The notes beneath the pieces were generated by a model. The model saw nothing but the letters and a program-made list of their open reading frames with translations. It was not told where the DNA came from and ran no database searches. A stretch of 64,000 nt of DNA from Paenibacillus sp. USDA918EY. Its GTDB lineage: Bacteria > Bacillota > Bacilli > Paenibacillales > Paenibacillaceae. The stretch lies in assembly GCF_009870825.1 (NCBI RefSeq), contig NZ_WTWY01000018.1, forward strand, positions 62,001-126,000, in the 5' to 3' direction. Within the stretch, counting starts at the first letter, position 1, and every line of letters starts with the position of its first letter. Below are positions 50,935 to 59,705 of this stretch, in pieces. The translations under genes and the position numbers were made by a program.

Positions 50935-52536
50935 TTATTTTGAGCCGCCGGCCTCGTAGACGACGTTTCCGTTTACCACCGTCATTCGGACGATGTTCCC
51001 CAGCAGCGCGTCCGGGTTTTCGAGAAACGGGTCGCTGCCCAAAATCGTGAAATCCGCCGCATAACCTTTTTCGATCACTCCCCGATCCGATTCGTGTCCG
51101 CATGCATAAGCGCTCCCTTTCGTATACAAGGAAACGGCCTCATACATGCGCAGCCGCTCCTCCGCCCCGTAAACGGTGTTCCGGTACGGCTGCGTGCGGG
51201 TAACCGCCGCATGAATGCCCTCGAGCGGGGAAACCTTTTCGATCGGCGCGTCGGAACCTCCGGCGCAAGGAACGCCCCGGCTTAACATGGTCTTCCAGGC
51301 ATAAACCAGTAAATCCTTCGGATCGCCGATCCGCTCCATGACCCAAGGAAAGTCCGATGCCACAAAACTCGGCTGTATATCGGCTGCGACAGGCATCCGT
51401 TTCATCCGCTCGATCAGTTCCGGGCGCAAAATTTGGCCGTGAATCAGGCGGTCTCTTTTCCCGTTCGGGCAAGGATGTTTCTCCAAATAAGTTAACACCA
51501 GATCAGCCGCTCCGTCCCCAATCGCATGCGCGGCGACGGCCATGCCGAGCCCCCTTGCCTTTGCAATCAGCTGCTCCAGTTCATGTTCCGCGTGAACGGC
51601 CACGCCCGTTGTCGACGGGTCATCCGCATACGGACGGCTTAGCAGCGCGGTTCTTCCTCCAAGCGCGCCGTCGGCAAACAGCTTCATCGCTCCAAATTCA
51701 AGCAGCGGCGATAGGATTGCCTCGCCTTTTCCCTCCGCCAGCCACTCATCCAAGGCCAAATGATGCACGAGCAAATGCGCCCGGAAATGCTTTTTCCGCC
51801 CATGAATGACCGTATGAAAAGCGTGCATGGTCCGGCGGCAGCTGCCGTAATAGCTTAAATCCTCCGTGTGGCCTCCCGTCAGCCCTTTTGCCCAACAGAC
51901 TTCGATCGCAGCCGTAAGCGCGGCTTCCAAATATTCATCCGTCGGCCCCGGCAAAACCCGAAGCACCAGATCCTGCGCCTGCTCTTTCAAAATGCCGTTC
52001 AGCCGCCCCTTTTCGTCCGTTTCGAGCACCCCTCCTGCCGGACTTGGCGTATCCTCGTCAACCCTTGCCGCCCGCAGTGCCGCCGTATTAACCGCGATAA
52101 CATGCCTGCATACCCTGCGCAGAAGCACCGGATGATCGGGGGCCACGGCGTCCAGCAGCCTGCGTTCAGGCAAGTCCCCCTTGGACCATTCGTTTTCGTT
52201 CCAGCCCTCCCCGATGATCCACATCCCTTTCGGCAGCGCGGAAGCTTGCTTCTTTACGGCCTCTAGCACATCTTCCCTGCTGCTGCAGCCCCCGAGTTGA
52301 AGCTTGAGAAAGGTTTCCCCATGGCCGATCAAATGCATGTGGCTGTCAACGAAGCCCGGCAGCATGACGCCCCCTTTCAAATCCGTTACCTCGACGATCC
52401 GCCCACGGTATTTTGCCTCCAGCTCGTCCGCTCCACCGGTTTCCACAATGGTTCCGCCTTCGGTATATACCGCCTCAACCGCTTCATGCTCCCGCTTCAT
52501 CGTATAGATTGTGCCGCCTTTCCATAACGTGCCCAT
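50935..52536 (-). CDS. amidohydrolase (YtcJ-like, Amidohydro_3)
   Basis: The 533-residue metal-dependent hydrolase of the amidohydrolase superfamily has the small N-terminal beta domain (LWKGGTIYTM). Its TIM barrel carries the metal-binding DSHMHL near residue 65, GHTEDL, HAIGDGA and GSDAPIEK (the final conserved Asp), and the sheet closes at the C-terminus (YAADFTILGSDPF). YtcJ-like enzymes act on exocyclic C-N bonds such as formamides. The SD is 13 bases from the ATG, rather long. The gene sits between two 35-bp direct repeats. Confidence 0.9.
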   Translation of the reverse strand: MGTLWKGGTIYTMKREHEAVEAVYTEGGTIVETGGADELEAKYRGRIVEVTDLKGGVMLPGFVDSHMHLIGHGETFLKLQLGGCSSREDVLEAVKKQASALPKGMWIIGEGWNENEWSKGDLPERRLLDAVAPDHPVLLRRVCRHVIAVNTAALRAARVDEDTPSPAGGVLETDEKGRLNGILKEQAQDLVLRVLPGPTDEYLEAALTAAIEVCWAKGLTGGHTEDLSYYGSCRRTMHAFHTVIHGRKKHFRAHLLVHHLALDEWLAEGKGEAILSPLLEFGAMKLFADGALGGRTALLSRPYADDPSTTGVAVHAEHELEQLIAKARGLGMAVAAHAIGDGAADLVLTYLEKHPCPNGKRDRLIHGQILRPELIERMKRMPVAADIQPSFVASDFPWVMERIGDPKDLLVYAWKTMLSRGVPCAGGSDAPIEKVSPLEGIHAAVTRTQPYRNTVYGAEERLRMYEAVSLYTKGSAYACGHESDRGVIEKGYAADFTILGSDPFLENPDALLGNIVRMTVVNGNVVYEAGGSK

Positions 52537-52565
52537 CGTATTTCGTATTCCTCCTTTGTCTCTCC

Positions 52566-52600
52566 TATTGTGAATTTTTCATATGATGAAATTTTGATAT
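52566..52600. repeat. 35-bp direct repeat, copy B (upstream of the amidohydrolase gene)
   Basis: It lies 30-64 bases upstream of the amidohydrolase start and contains the perfect palindrome TTTCAT-ATG-ATGAAA. That is the kind of site a repressor such as an RpiR-type protein uses; the protein name is a guess. Copy A stands after the gene. Confidence 0.8.
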
Positions 52601-52748
52601 TTATAATGAATATTATGCATACCATTTATCTTCTTCGCTTCTTTCCCCAAGGCAAGAAACGAATATGAATCCCCCCACAAAGCGAGGCATCTATTACTTC
52701 AAAGCCTATTCATGTACTTGGCGGAGCCCGAAAAATATCCTATAGATC

Positions 52749-52778
52749 GAAAAAGCGGCCTGCATAGGCCGCTTTTTC
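52749..52778. terminator. terminator of the AKR-SDR-GNAT unit
   Basis: GAAAAAGCGGCC and its exact complement around a TGCATA loop, T5 on both strands. Confidence 0.9.
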
Positions 52779-52797
52779 GCGCCGCCGCAGCCGCCGA

Positions 52798-53688
52798 TCA
52801 GGTTTTTCCCACCCAATCTTCTCCGGCGACCTGCTTCCAGCGGGCGCGTATGTTCCCGTATTCCTGTTCGGACAATGTGCTTGTACGGAGCAGCTCGGCG
52901 TTTTCTTCCCATCGGCCCGGCTTTTGCGTTCCAACGACCGCCGTGGCCACGCCGGGAACGGTCAATGCAAAACGGAGCGTCGTGGCGATCGTCCGACGAT
53001 GATCCGAAAGAAAATCGTATCCCAGCTCTTTCAGCCTTTGCCAGTACACGTATGGATATGCCTTTTCCGGCAACGTCTCGTAGGTCCAGGCGACATTGGC
53101 GACCGGCCGTTTTGCGACAATGCCCATCTGCCTCTCGACGGCTTCCGGCAGCACCAGGTCGATCGCCTCCTGATCGGCGATGTTCAGCGATATCATCAGG
53201 CTGTCGAACAATCCGGTCTGCACCGCGTACAAAGCATCCGTCCGGTCGCCGCTGTAGCCGATAAAACGCGTTTTGCCCTGCTCTTTCGCTTTTTGCAGCA
53301 CCTCGATGACGACGCCTTGGCGCAATATTTTTTCCGAGCAGCTGTGCAGATAAATGACGTCCACATAATCCGTTTTCAGGCGCTGCAGGCTGCGGTCGAT
53401 GCTTTTTTCCAGCATCGAGGGATTCCAGTCCTCGTCTTCGAATCCGGCGGCATGGCCGCATTTCGTAAACAAATAAAAGTCGTCACGACGGTGGGACAAC
53501 GTTTGCCCGATCAGTTCCTCGCTGTCGCCGTAACACTCAGCCGTGTCAATGACGTTCAGCCCGGCATCCAGCGCCTCGTTGAGAAGTTTCCCTGCTTTGG
53601 CGACGTCGGTCCCGGACCCGATTTCCGAACCGCCGAAGCCCAATATGCTGACTTCCATCCCCGTTTTGCCAAAGATACGCTTTTCCAT
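52798..53688 (-). CDS. aldo/keto reductase
   Basis: The 296-residue NADPH-dependent oxidoreductase shows the catalytic tetrad by motif: Asp and Tyr in NVIDTAECYGDSEELIG, Lys in LFTKCGH and His in DVIYLHSC. Substrate-side YSGDR and C-terminal FALTVPGVATAVVGTQKP complete the fold. GGAGG lies seven bases before the ATG. It is preceded by an SDR gene on the same strand, about 100 bases away, and ends at a perfect terminator. The substrate is unknown. Confidence 0.92.
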   Translation of the reverse strand: MEKRIFGKTGMEVSILGFGGSEIGSGTDVAKAGKLLNEALDAGLNVIDTAECYGDSEELIGQTLSHRRDDFYLFTKCGHAAGFEDEDWNPSMLEKSIDRSLQRLKTDYVDVIYLHSCSEKILRQGVVIEVLQKAKEQGKTRFIGYSGDRTDALYAVQTGLFDSLMISLNIADQEAIDLVLPEAVERQMGIVAKRPVANVAWTYETLPEKAYPYVYWQRLKELGYDFLSDHRRTIATTLRFALTVPGVATAVVGTQKPGRWEENAELLRTSTLSEQEYGNIRARWKQVAGEDWVGKT

Positions 53689-53787
53689 CCTCCTGCCTCC
53701 TTATTCATCATGATCCATGTGAACCAGGTGTCTTTCCGACGAGAGCGTCTTGCGATCATCCCCGCAGGCGGGAATACCAACCATTCC

Positions 53788-54561
53788 TTAAAAGCCGTAA
53801 ATGCTCATGCCCCCATCAACAAGCAGCGTTTGCCCGGTAATGTAGTTGGCTGCATCGGAAGCCAGAAACACAACCGGTCCGACGACCTCCTCCAAATTGC
53901 CGATCCGGCGAAGCGGCGTGCGATCCAAAATGTCCCGTACGTAGGTTTCGTCGCTTAAAAGCTTTTCGGTCAGCGGTGTGCGGAAATACCACGGACCGAT
54001 GGCATTGACCGATATCCCGTATTTCCCCCACTCCAAGGCCAATATTTTCGTCATGTGGATCAGCGCCGCTTTGGTTGAACCGTACACCACGCCCGTGCAA
54101 AGCGCCGTATGGCCGCCGACCGAAGAAATGTTGACGATTTTGCCTCCGCCGTGATCCTTCATGTATCGTCCCGCCGTCTGCGACGCCATGAACGCCGACT
54201 TCAAATTCGTCTGCACGATCCTCTCCCACTCGTCGTCCGTCACTTCCAGCGCGGGCGTGCGGATGTTCATTCCGGCATTGTTCACCAAAACGTCGAGGCG
54301 CCCCGCTTCCGCGATCAGCTTCTCAAACGCCCCTTCAATCTCTTCCCGCACCGTAATGTCCGCCGGGAGGACGTAAGCTTTAGCTTCCGTGCCGCTTCGA
54401 ATGAGTTCGGCCGTTTCTTCCAAATCCGCCGCCGTTCGGGATACCAACCCGACGTCGCAGCCCGCTTCCGCCAAACCGACGGCAAGCGCGCGCCCGATGC
54501 CGCGCCCCGCGCCCGTCACAAGCGCCGTTTTCCCTTCCAATCTAAACGATGGCAAATACAT
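53788..54561 (-). CDS. short-chain dehydrogenase (gluconate 5-dehydrogenase-like)
   Basis: The 257-residue classical SDR has TGAGRGIG (16-23), NNAG, the catalytic Ser in NISSVGG, YGSTKAAL for Tyr/Lys, and IGPWYFRTPLTEKLL after the active site. The LASDAANYITGQTLLVDGG ending is typical. The combination with NAIGPWYF resembles IdnO/gluconate 5-dehydrogenase-type enzymes. It lies between GNAT and aldo/keto reductase genes with short gaps, possibly one transcript. Confidence 0.9.
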   Translation of the reverse strand: MYLPSFRLEGKTALVTGAGRGIGRALAVGLAEAGCDVGLVSRTAADLEETAELIRSGTEAKAYVLPADITVREEIEGAFEKLIAEAGRLDVLVNNAGMNIRTPALEVTDDEWERIVQTNLKSAFMASQTAGRYMKDHGGGKIVNISSVGGHTALCTGVVYGSTKAALIHMTKILALEWGKYGISVNAIGPWYFRTPLTEKLLSDETYVRDILDRTPLRRIGNLEEVVGPVVFLASDAANYITGQTLLVDGGMSIYGF

Positions 54562-54588
54562 GATAGCTCTCCTCTCCGTTGCTGCGAA

Positions 54589-55095
54589 TTAATTTACTGT
54601 ATTTACTTTGAGCGACGTAAAATATTGACTGATGTTTCCGTTTGATTGGTGCGTCTTCTCCTCAAACTGCTGTCCGGTGTAATTGCCGATCACTTTCCGC
54701 CAAAATGCTTGGGCCGGAAGATTCTTTTTCACCTGGGTCACTTTCCAGCGTCCCGGAAACCGGTCGAACAGCTCGCAAGCGGCCCAGCTGCCCAAACCGC
54801 AGCGGCGGTATTTTTGCATAACGAAAAATTCGGTCATGTAATAATCGCCCTCTTCCGGGTCGATCAGGCGGTCCACCAGCGCAAACCCTGCCGGATGCCC
54901 TTCATGCGTCATCAAAAACGGATATTTTCCGGAGCCTCTTTTCCAATAATCGTCCAGCCCCGGGTAAGCGGGAAACTCGCCGTCCCGGTTGACTTCGAGA
55001 TTCGTATAAAGGGTGAAATCATATAAATACAGCTGCATCAAGCCGGTAATGACCTGTTTTCGCCTCGCAGGCACGAGATCCAATCTGAAATCCAT
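54589..55095 (-). CDS. GNAT family N-acetyltransferase
   Basis: The 168-residue acetyltransferase has the core motif A region YMTEFFVMQKYRRCGLGSWAACELFDRFPG, which holds the acetyl-CoA pyrophosphate loop (RRCGLG). Motif B follows with NLPAQAFWRKVIGNYTG. The substrate is unknown. GAGGTG precedes the ATG. First gene of a probable GNAT-SDR-AKR unit, divergent from xerS. Confidence 0.88.
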   Translation of the reverse strand: MDFRLDLVPARRKQVITGLMQLYLYDFTLYTNLEVNRDGEFPAYPGLDDYWKRGSGKYPFLMTHEGHPAGFALVDRLIDPEEGDYYMTEFFVMQKYRRCGLGSWAACELFDRFPGRWKVTQVKKNLPAQAFWRKVIGNYTGQQFEEKTHQSNGNISQYFTSLKVNTVN

Positions 55096-55268
55096 GAATT
55101 CACCTCGTTTTTATGTACATCGTATCATATCCAATATATATCTTTGGCCGCCACGGAGCAAGATGAACCGTTTTTCGCCGGCTCAAATCGGCCTTTCGTC
55201 CGCCCGTCCGGACGTCTCCTATGGTAAAATATACTTGAAAATTCTATGAATAATCGAGGTGATGCCCC

Positions 55269-56351
55269 ATGAACGTACAAAAAGAAATCGACCGGATCAA
55301 ACTTGACGACAAAGTACTGGGCATGCCGTGGTTCGTCCAGCAATTCATCGACTACAAGCTGCCGGATCTTTCGCCTTCGACGCTGCTTGAATACGTGAGG
55401 GATTATGAGACGTTTTTCAATTGGCTGCGTGCCGAAGGGCTTTCGAGCGCGGCGGAAAACAAAGAAGTTACGCTGCAGGAGCTCGAGGTGCTCCGGATGG
55501 AGAACGTGACCAGCTACCGGATTTTCCTCACCACCAAACGGGAAGGGACCAATTCCCGCATTACCGTGTCCCGAAAGCTTTCTTCGCTCCGTTCGTTATT
55601 CCATTATTTAAGCCAGATCGCGGAGGATGAAGAATTTTACCCGCTGCTGAAGCGGAACATCATGGCGAAAATCGAAATCAAACGGATCCATAAACCGAAA
55701 GATACCGCCGCCAAGCTGAAGGGCAAAATCCTTGAAGAAGATGAGCTGCTCGAGTTCATCGGGTATATTCTCGAAGGTTACGCCAAAGACGTCGAAAACA
55801 ACAAACAGGCCTTATACGCCCATGAGCTTAACAAGGAAAGGGATGCCAGCATAACGAGTTTGATTTTGAATTCCGGGCTGCGGGTATCCGAAGTCGTGAA
55901 CCTGAATATCGACGATATCGACTTAAACAACAAAATGCTGTACGTCTACCGCAAAGGCAACAACGACGAAACGTTCAAAACCCCGGTCTATTTCCGGGAA
56001 CAGGCGAAAGACGATCTGGCGGCGTACCTGAACCTGCGGCAAACCCGCTATAAAGCGCCGAAAAAGGAAAAAGCTCTCTTCCTCGCGGTGGCCAACGGCC
56101 AAAACGAAGGCAGGCGCATGACGAAACGGGCGATCCAGGCGATGATCATCAAATACGCAAAACGCTTCGGCAAGCCTTATTTGACCGTGCACAAGCTCCG
56201 CCATTCCTTTGCTACCGACTATTATTTGCAAAACGACATTTATAAAACGAAAGAACAGCTGGGACATGCTTCGACCGAGACGACCGAAGTGTACGCCCAT
56301 CTCACCGACAAAACGATGTCCGAAGCCATCGAACGCCGCGCGGACGATTGA
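55269..56351 (+). CDS. xerS: tyrosine recombinase XerS
   Basis: Site-specific recombinase expected to resolve chromosome dimers at dif-like sites with FtsK. The 360-residue length and N-terminus (WFVQQFIDYKLPDLSPSTLLEYVRDYE) match XerS rather than XerC/D, which are about 300. The catalytic set is complete: R205 (SGLRVSEV), K229, H308 and R311 (HKLRHSFA), H333 (LGHAS), nucleophile Y342. GAGGTG precedes the ATG. No excisionase or integrase cargo is near, so it is probably not part of a mobile element. Confidence 0.93.
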   Translation: MNVQKEIDRIKLDDKVLGMPWFVQQFIDYKLPDLSPSTLLEYVRDYETFFNWLRAEGLSSAAENKEVTLQELEVLRMENVTSYRIFLTTKREGTNSRITVSRKLSSLRSLFHYLSQIAEDEEFYPLLKRNIMAKIEIKRIHKPKDTAAKLKGKILEEDELLEFIGYILEGYAKDVENNKQALYAHELNKERDASITSLILNSGLRVSEVVNLNIDDIDLNNKMLYVYRKGNNDETFKTPVYFREQAKDDLAAYLNLRQTRYKAPKKEKALFLAVANGQNEGRRMTKRAIQAMIIKYAKRFGKPYLTVHKLRHSFATDYYLQNDIYKTKEQLGHASTETTEVYAHLTDKTMSEAIERRADD

Positions 56352-56362
56352 TCCGGCATATC

Positions 56363-56401
56363 AAAAGAGGGAAAACCTTATCGCATGGTTTTCCCTCTTT
56401 T
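56363..56401. terminator. terminator of xerS
   Basis: AAAAGAGGGAAAACC and its exact complement, a 15-bp perfect stem with T runs on both strands. Confidence 0.9.
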
Positions 56402-56453
56402 AATGAGGCTATTGCCCCTTCCCTTCATGAATGGATGATCCGCCGTCGCAAAC

Positions 56454-56903
56454 TTACTTACCAATATCCGCTCGTACGGCGTCCCTCCATTTTTGGATGC
56501 CGCCGATGGCATTCTCTTCTCCGCCGCGATAAAGATCTTCGATCGTCATGGACCAGGGTTTGAAACTTCGCTTTCTTTGCCGGTTCGGCAGCGGATTCGT
56601 TATTTTGCCTGCCTTTGCGACAAGCTCCCTGTTTTTCCTTAGAATATAGTCCGTTCCCCATTGATGATCATATGCATCGGTAAACAGCTTTACCTGAAGC
56701 TTGTATCCTTCCTCGGTATAATTTGAGGGATGCTGGATCATATAACAGGAAACAAGCCAAAAATGCAAGGCATACAATTCGGGGTCGTTATGCTCCCAAA
56801 CCAAAGGAAAATGAAACATCTCGTGGCAGGAAAGCCCGTCGGTCTCCATTGCCCCGCATTCTATGCATCTGCCGTTTTCCATGATCGTATCGTTATCGAC
56901 CAT
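56454..56903 (-). CDS. DUF5946-like protein with a Cys-rich motif
   Basis: The 149-residue cytoplasmic protein has an N-terminal CIECGAMETDGLSCHEMFH motif that could bind zinc (C-x2-C...C-H). An aromatic-rich segment (ALHFWLVSCYMIQHPSNYTEEGY) and a basic C-terminal part follow. This resembles the DUF5946 family, whose role is unknown. The ATG at 56903 has GAGGAGGG nine bases upstream, better than the upstream in-frame ATG. Single gene, convergent with xerS. Confidence 0.75.
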   Translation of the reverse strand: MVDNDTIMENGRCIECGAMETDGLSCHEMFHFPLVWEHNDPELYALHFWLVSCYMIQHPSNYTEEGYKLQVKLFTDAYDHQWGTDYILRKNRELVAKAGKITNPLPNRQRKRSFKPWSMTIEDLYRGGEENAIGGIQKWRDAVRADIGK

Positions 56904-57034
56904 CTTGCCCGACCCTCCTCTTTGAAAATGCCGCTTTGCTATCAGCATATTCTATTACGCAACGTGAGGGTCAAGAGCCGAATACACGCCCCCAAAAAAA
57001 CAAAAAACGGCCTGCCAACAAAATAATGTGGCGA

Positions 57035-57550
57035 TTATGACGGGTTCGTCATCTGCCGCTGCAGCCAATCCGCGATTCGCTCATGCTCGTCCTTGCCAAA
57101 CAGCAAGATATGTTCGCGCGCTTCCTCGGCCGAAATAACTTGCTTCTCCGGCAGCCAGCTGACGACGCCCGCAACGTGGTCCAGACTTCGGACCAACTCT
57201 TGATCCTCTGCCCTCCGGACCATGACCAGCTTGGGATAACGCTCCTTCTTGAACCCTTCCACCAGGATGACATCATAATCGCAAAAATCTTCGATGAGTT
57301 CGTCCAAAGACGTTTCTTCTTCGCGTATGACCGCCGTTTTCCGCGCGGACACGAGGGCGATGGCCGATGCGCCAGCTGCCCGGTGGCGGTAGGAATCGGT
57401 GCCGGGATGATCCATCTCGAAATCATGGGCGTCATGTTTAATGACCGCCACGCGGCAGCCCCCCGCCTTCAGCCATTCCACCAATGCGCAGACGAGCGTC
57501 GTTTTGCCGCTGTTTTTATAACCGACGATTTGGCAGACGAACGGTTTCAT
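57035..57550 (-). CDS. mobB: molybdopterin-guanine dinucleotide biosynthesis protein MobB
   Basis: The 171-residue GTP-binding accessory protein of molybdenum cofactor synthesis assists MobA. Walker A lies at about residues 10-18 (GYKNSGKTTL), AVIKHDAHDFEMDHPGTDSYRHRAAGA is the MobB signature, and DVILVEGFKKERYPK follows. The ATG overlaps the stop of moeA by one base (TGATG), so translation is coupled. The other cofactor genes (moaA-E, mobA) are not in this window. Confidence 0.93.
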   Translation of the reverse strand: MKPFVCQIVGYKNSGKTTLVCALVEWLKAGGCRVAVIKHDAHDFEMDHPGTDSYRHRAAGASAIALVSARKTAVIREEETSLDELIEDFCDYDVILVEGFKKERYPKLVMVRRAEDQELVRSLDHVAGVVSWLPEKQVISAEEAREHILLFGKDEHERIADWLQRQMTNPS

Positions 57551-58827
57551 CACGACCTGTTTCCTTTCAGCATCACGATGTTCACTTTCGTGCCGGCCGG
57601 CGTCGCCTCTTTCGCAGGCGGAATGACGATCAGGCAATCGCTGTCCTTGATCGTTACCATGACGCTCGATTCGTCGACCGCGGCCGGAATGGCGTACAGG
57701 ACGCCGTCCCTGGCCTCGACCCTGCCCCGGACGTAACGCGTAAAGGCGTTTACTTTCGTATAGTCTCGATCCAAAACAGCGGTCCACTCCGTGAGGTAAG
57801 GAGCTTCGCTTCCAAGCGCCTGCTGGATGAACGGACGCACGAACAGCTCGAAACCGACAAAACATGCGCCCGGATTGCCGGAAAGGGCGAACAAAAGCTT
57901 GCCGTCTTTTACCGCCGCCGTCGTCACGCTGCCCGGTCGCATCGCGATTTTGTTATACAGCATGTCCACGCTGCCGCTGCGCACGAAATCGCCCATAATA
58001 TCGTAATCCCCCACGGATACGCCGCCGCTGGTAACTACCGCGTCATATTCCGCCAGCGCTTTCTCCACCTTGGCTTTTGCAAGCGGCAGCTCGTCCGCGA
58101 CCGCTTCCAGGATGTACGGTTCGCCTCCGGCTTCCCGTACCTGGGAGGCCAGCATATACGTGTTGCTGTTGCGGATTTTCCCCGGCTGAAGCGGTTCGTC
58201 CACGGCCAGAAGCTCGGAACCGGTCGAAAAAATCGCGATGCGCGGCTTTTTGTACACTTTCACCCGATGAACGCCAAAAGTGGCGAGCACCGAAATTTCT
58301 CCAGCCTGGATCCGGCGTCCGGGCCGGAGCAGGACCTCTCCTTCTTCCACCTCGAAGCCGATCGGCGTAACGTTTTGCCCGGATTGCATTCGCCGCTTCA
58401 ATCCCATCTGGGTTCGGCCATCATGGACGCGAAGCTCCGTCATCTCCAGCATCACCACGCTGTCCGCGCCTTCCGGAACCTGTGCACCCGTCATGATGCG
58501 CGCGGCGGTACCGGGCGTAATCGTTTTGTCCGAGACGAAGCCGCACGGTATTTCATCGATCACGTCAAGCCAAACCGTTTGCTCCGAGCTTGCCCCCGCC
58601 GTATCTTCCGACCTGACGGCATATCCGTCCATGCCGGAACGGCGGAAGCGCGGAAAAGGATGCGGTGCTTTTACTTCCTCAGCCAAGTAACGGCCGTGGC
58701 TCTCCTGCAAAGGGAGCGATTCGGCCTCGCCCGGTTTTCCGTACGATGCCAGCAGCCGCTGCGCCTCTTTCACTTGCATCGGTTTGCGGCGGAATTTATC
58801 CGGATCGTCTTTCGATGGATTGATCAT
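57550..58827 (-). CDS. moeA: molybdopterin molybdenumtransferase MoeA
   Basis: The 425-residue enzyme inserts molybdate into adenylated molybdopterin. Domain order is normal: an N-terminal domain with PRFRRSGMDGYAVRSED, then RIMTGAQVPEGADSVVMLE, and the MPT-binding domain with IAIFSTGSELL and VVTSGGVSVGDYDIM. LFALSGNPGACFVGFELFV and a C-terminal beta domain follow. ATG 58827 with AAGGAAGGTG at 10 bases is used; an internal ATG at 58779 is a weaker option. Moco-dependent enzymes such as nitrate reductase would be the clients; none is seen here. Confidence 0.93.
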   Translation of the reverse strand: MINPSKDDPDKFRRKPMQVKEAQRLLASYGKPGEAESLPLQESHGRYLAEEVKAPHPFPRFRRSGMDGYAVRSEDTAGASSEQTVWLDVIDEIPCGFVSDKTITPGTAARIMTGAQVPEGADSVVMLEMTELRVHDGRTQMGLKRRMQSGQNVTPIGFEVEEGEVLLRPGRRIQAGEISVLATFGVHRVKVYKKPRIAIFSTGSELLAVDEPLQPGKIRNSNTYMLASQVREAGGEPYILEAVADELPLAKAKVEKALAEYDAVVTSGGVSVGDYDIMGDFVRSGSVDMLYNKIAMRPGSVTTAAVKDGKLLFALSGNPGACFVGFELFVRPFIQQALGSEAPYLTEWTAVLDRDYTKVNAFTRYVRGRVEARDGVLYAIPAAVDESSVMVTIKDSDCLIVIPPAKEATPAGTKVNIVMLKGNRS

Positions 58828-58896
58828 GTTGAAACAACACCTTCCTTGTGACTTTAACCCCCACACAACATACCCCTCTATCATGACACAAAAAAA

Positions 58897-58919
58897 CGCA
58901 CGAATCCATGCTTCGTGCG
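58897..58919 (-). terminator. terminator of the pspA operon
   Basis: CGCACGAA/TTCGTGCG with T7 on the minus strand, 12 bases after the DUF4247 gene. Confidence 0.88.
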
Positions 58920-58930
58920 CTGGTTTTGCA

Positions 58931-59695
58931 TTATCTCCGCGACCTTCGCGTAATTTTCCCGGAACCTACCCTCGTTTTCGGCTTCGTATAAGATTTCTTC
59001 GGCGATTCGAACAATCCGCCCGAACCGCCGCCGCGGGATATTTTCCCTCTCGATGGGGTGGAGTAATCCGGTTTGCGGTCAAAAATGCTGCCGCCCGAGC
59101 CGACGCTCGTATCCACTTTGCCCGCGCCGCGGCGGAAGATCGAACCTTTCTTCTCGACCGTCAGCGGAGGCGCCACTTTTTTGTCGCTGGAGGTCGGCGC
59201 GTGATACGTGCCCTGCTTCGGCTGGTAAATGTCGCGGCTGGAATAACCCCTGTATCCGCCCCCGCCGCCAAACGAATCAAAAAGATGCCCGATCAGCGTT
59301 GCCGCAAGGTATCCCTGCAAAAAGCTGGAATCGTAGTTTTTCTGGACGTATTCCTGGGAGTCCACTTCGATCAGCGTGTCGGTATCTTTTTTTGGATCCT
59401 TTTGCAAATGGTAATAATCCTTGCCGTATACGAGAAACATATGCTCGGTGTCTTCTTTGGACATTTGGTCCGGCTTTTTCTCGTCGGATAACTCTTTGGC
59501 CACTTCCGGAACGGTTTTGTCCGCGGCGCGGTATACGTATGACGTCGCATTGCCGCTTCGGTTTACCGATTCCAGCGGATATGTTTCCTTTACGTTCGGA
59601 GCGCCGATCCCGCATCCGGTCAGCAGCGACATGACGAGGCTGACGACAAGCAGGATTTTCAAGCTGAGCAGCGACCGCCCCTGCCGTCTTTTCAT
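58931..59695 (-). CDS. DUF4247 lipoprotein
   Basis: The 254-residue lipoprotein has a leader ending LLTGC and an extracytoplasmic domain with KETYPLESVNRSGNATSYVYRAADKTVPEVA, matching DUF4247. A Gly/Ser/Arg-rich C-terminal tail follows (RGGGSGG, then a very basic end TRRSRR). Function is unknown, but the family is regularly encoded with PspA, DUF350 and DUF4178 in Bacillales. Last gene of that operon here. Confidence 0.88.
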   Translation of the reverse strand: MKRRQGRSLLSLKILLVVSLVMSLLTGCGIGAPNVKETYPLESVNRSGNATSYVYRAADKTVPEVAKELSDEKKPDQMSKEDTEHMFLVYGKDYYHLQKDPKKDTDTLIEVDSQEYVQKNYDSSFLQGYLAATLIGHLFDSFGGGGGYRGYSSRDIYQPKQGTYHAPTSSDKKVAPPLTVEKKGSIFRRGAGKVDTSVGSGGSIFDRKPDYSTPSRGKISRGGGSGGLFESPKKSYTKPKTRVGSGKITRRSRR

Positions 59696-59705
59696 ACAAT
59701 CACTC

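Noticed and set aside
50826..52600. Insertion sequence or transposon carrying the amidohydrolase gene
   Set aside because: The flanking repeats are direct, not inverted; there is no transposase gene and no target-site duplication that I can see.
55205..55268. difSL site upstream of xerS
   Set aside because: An AT-rich stretch with TTGAAAATTCTATG lies there, but I could not match it with confidence to a complete difSL site from memory.
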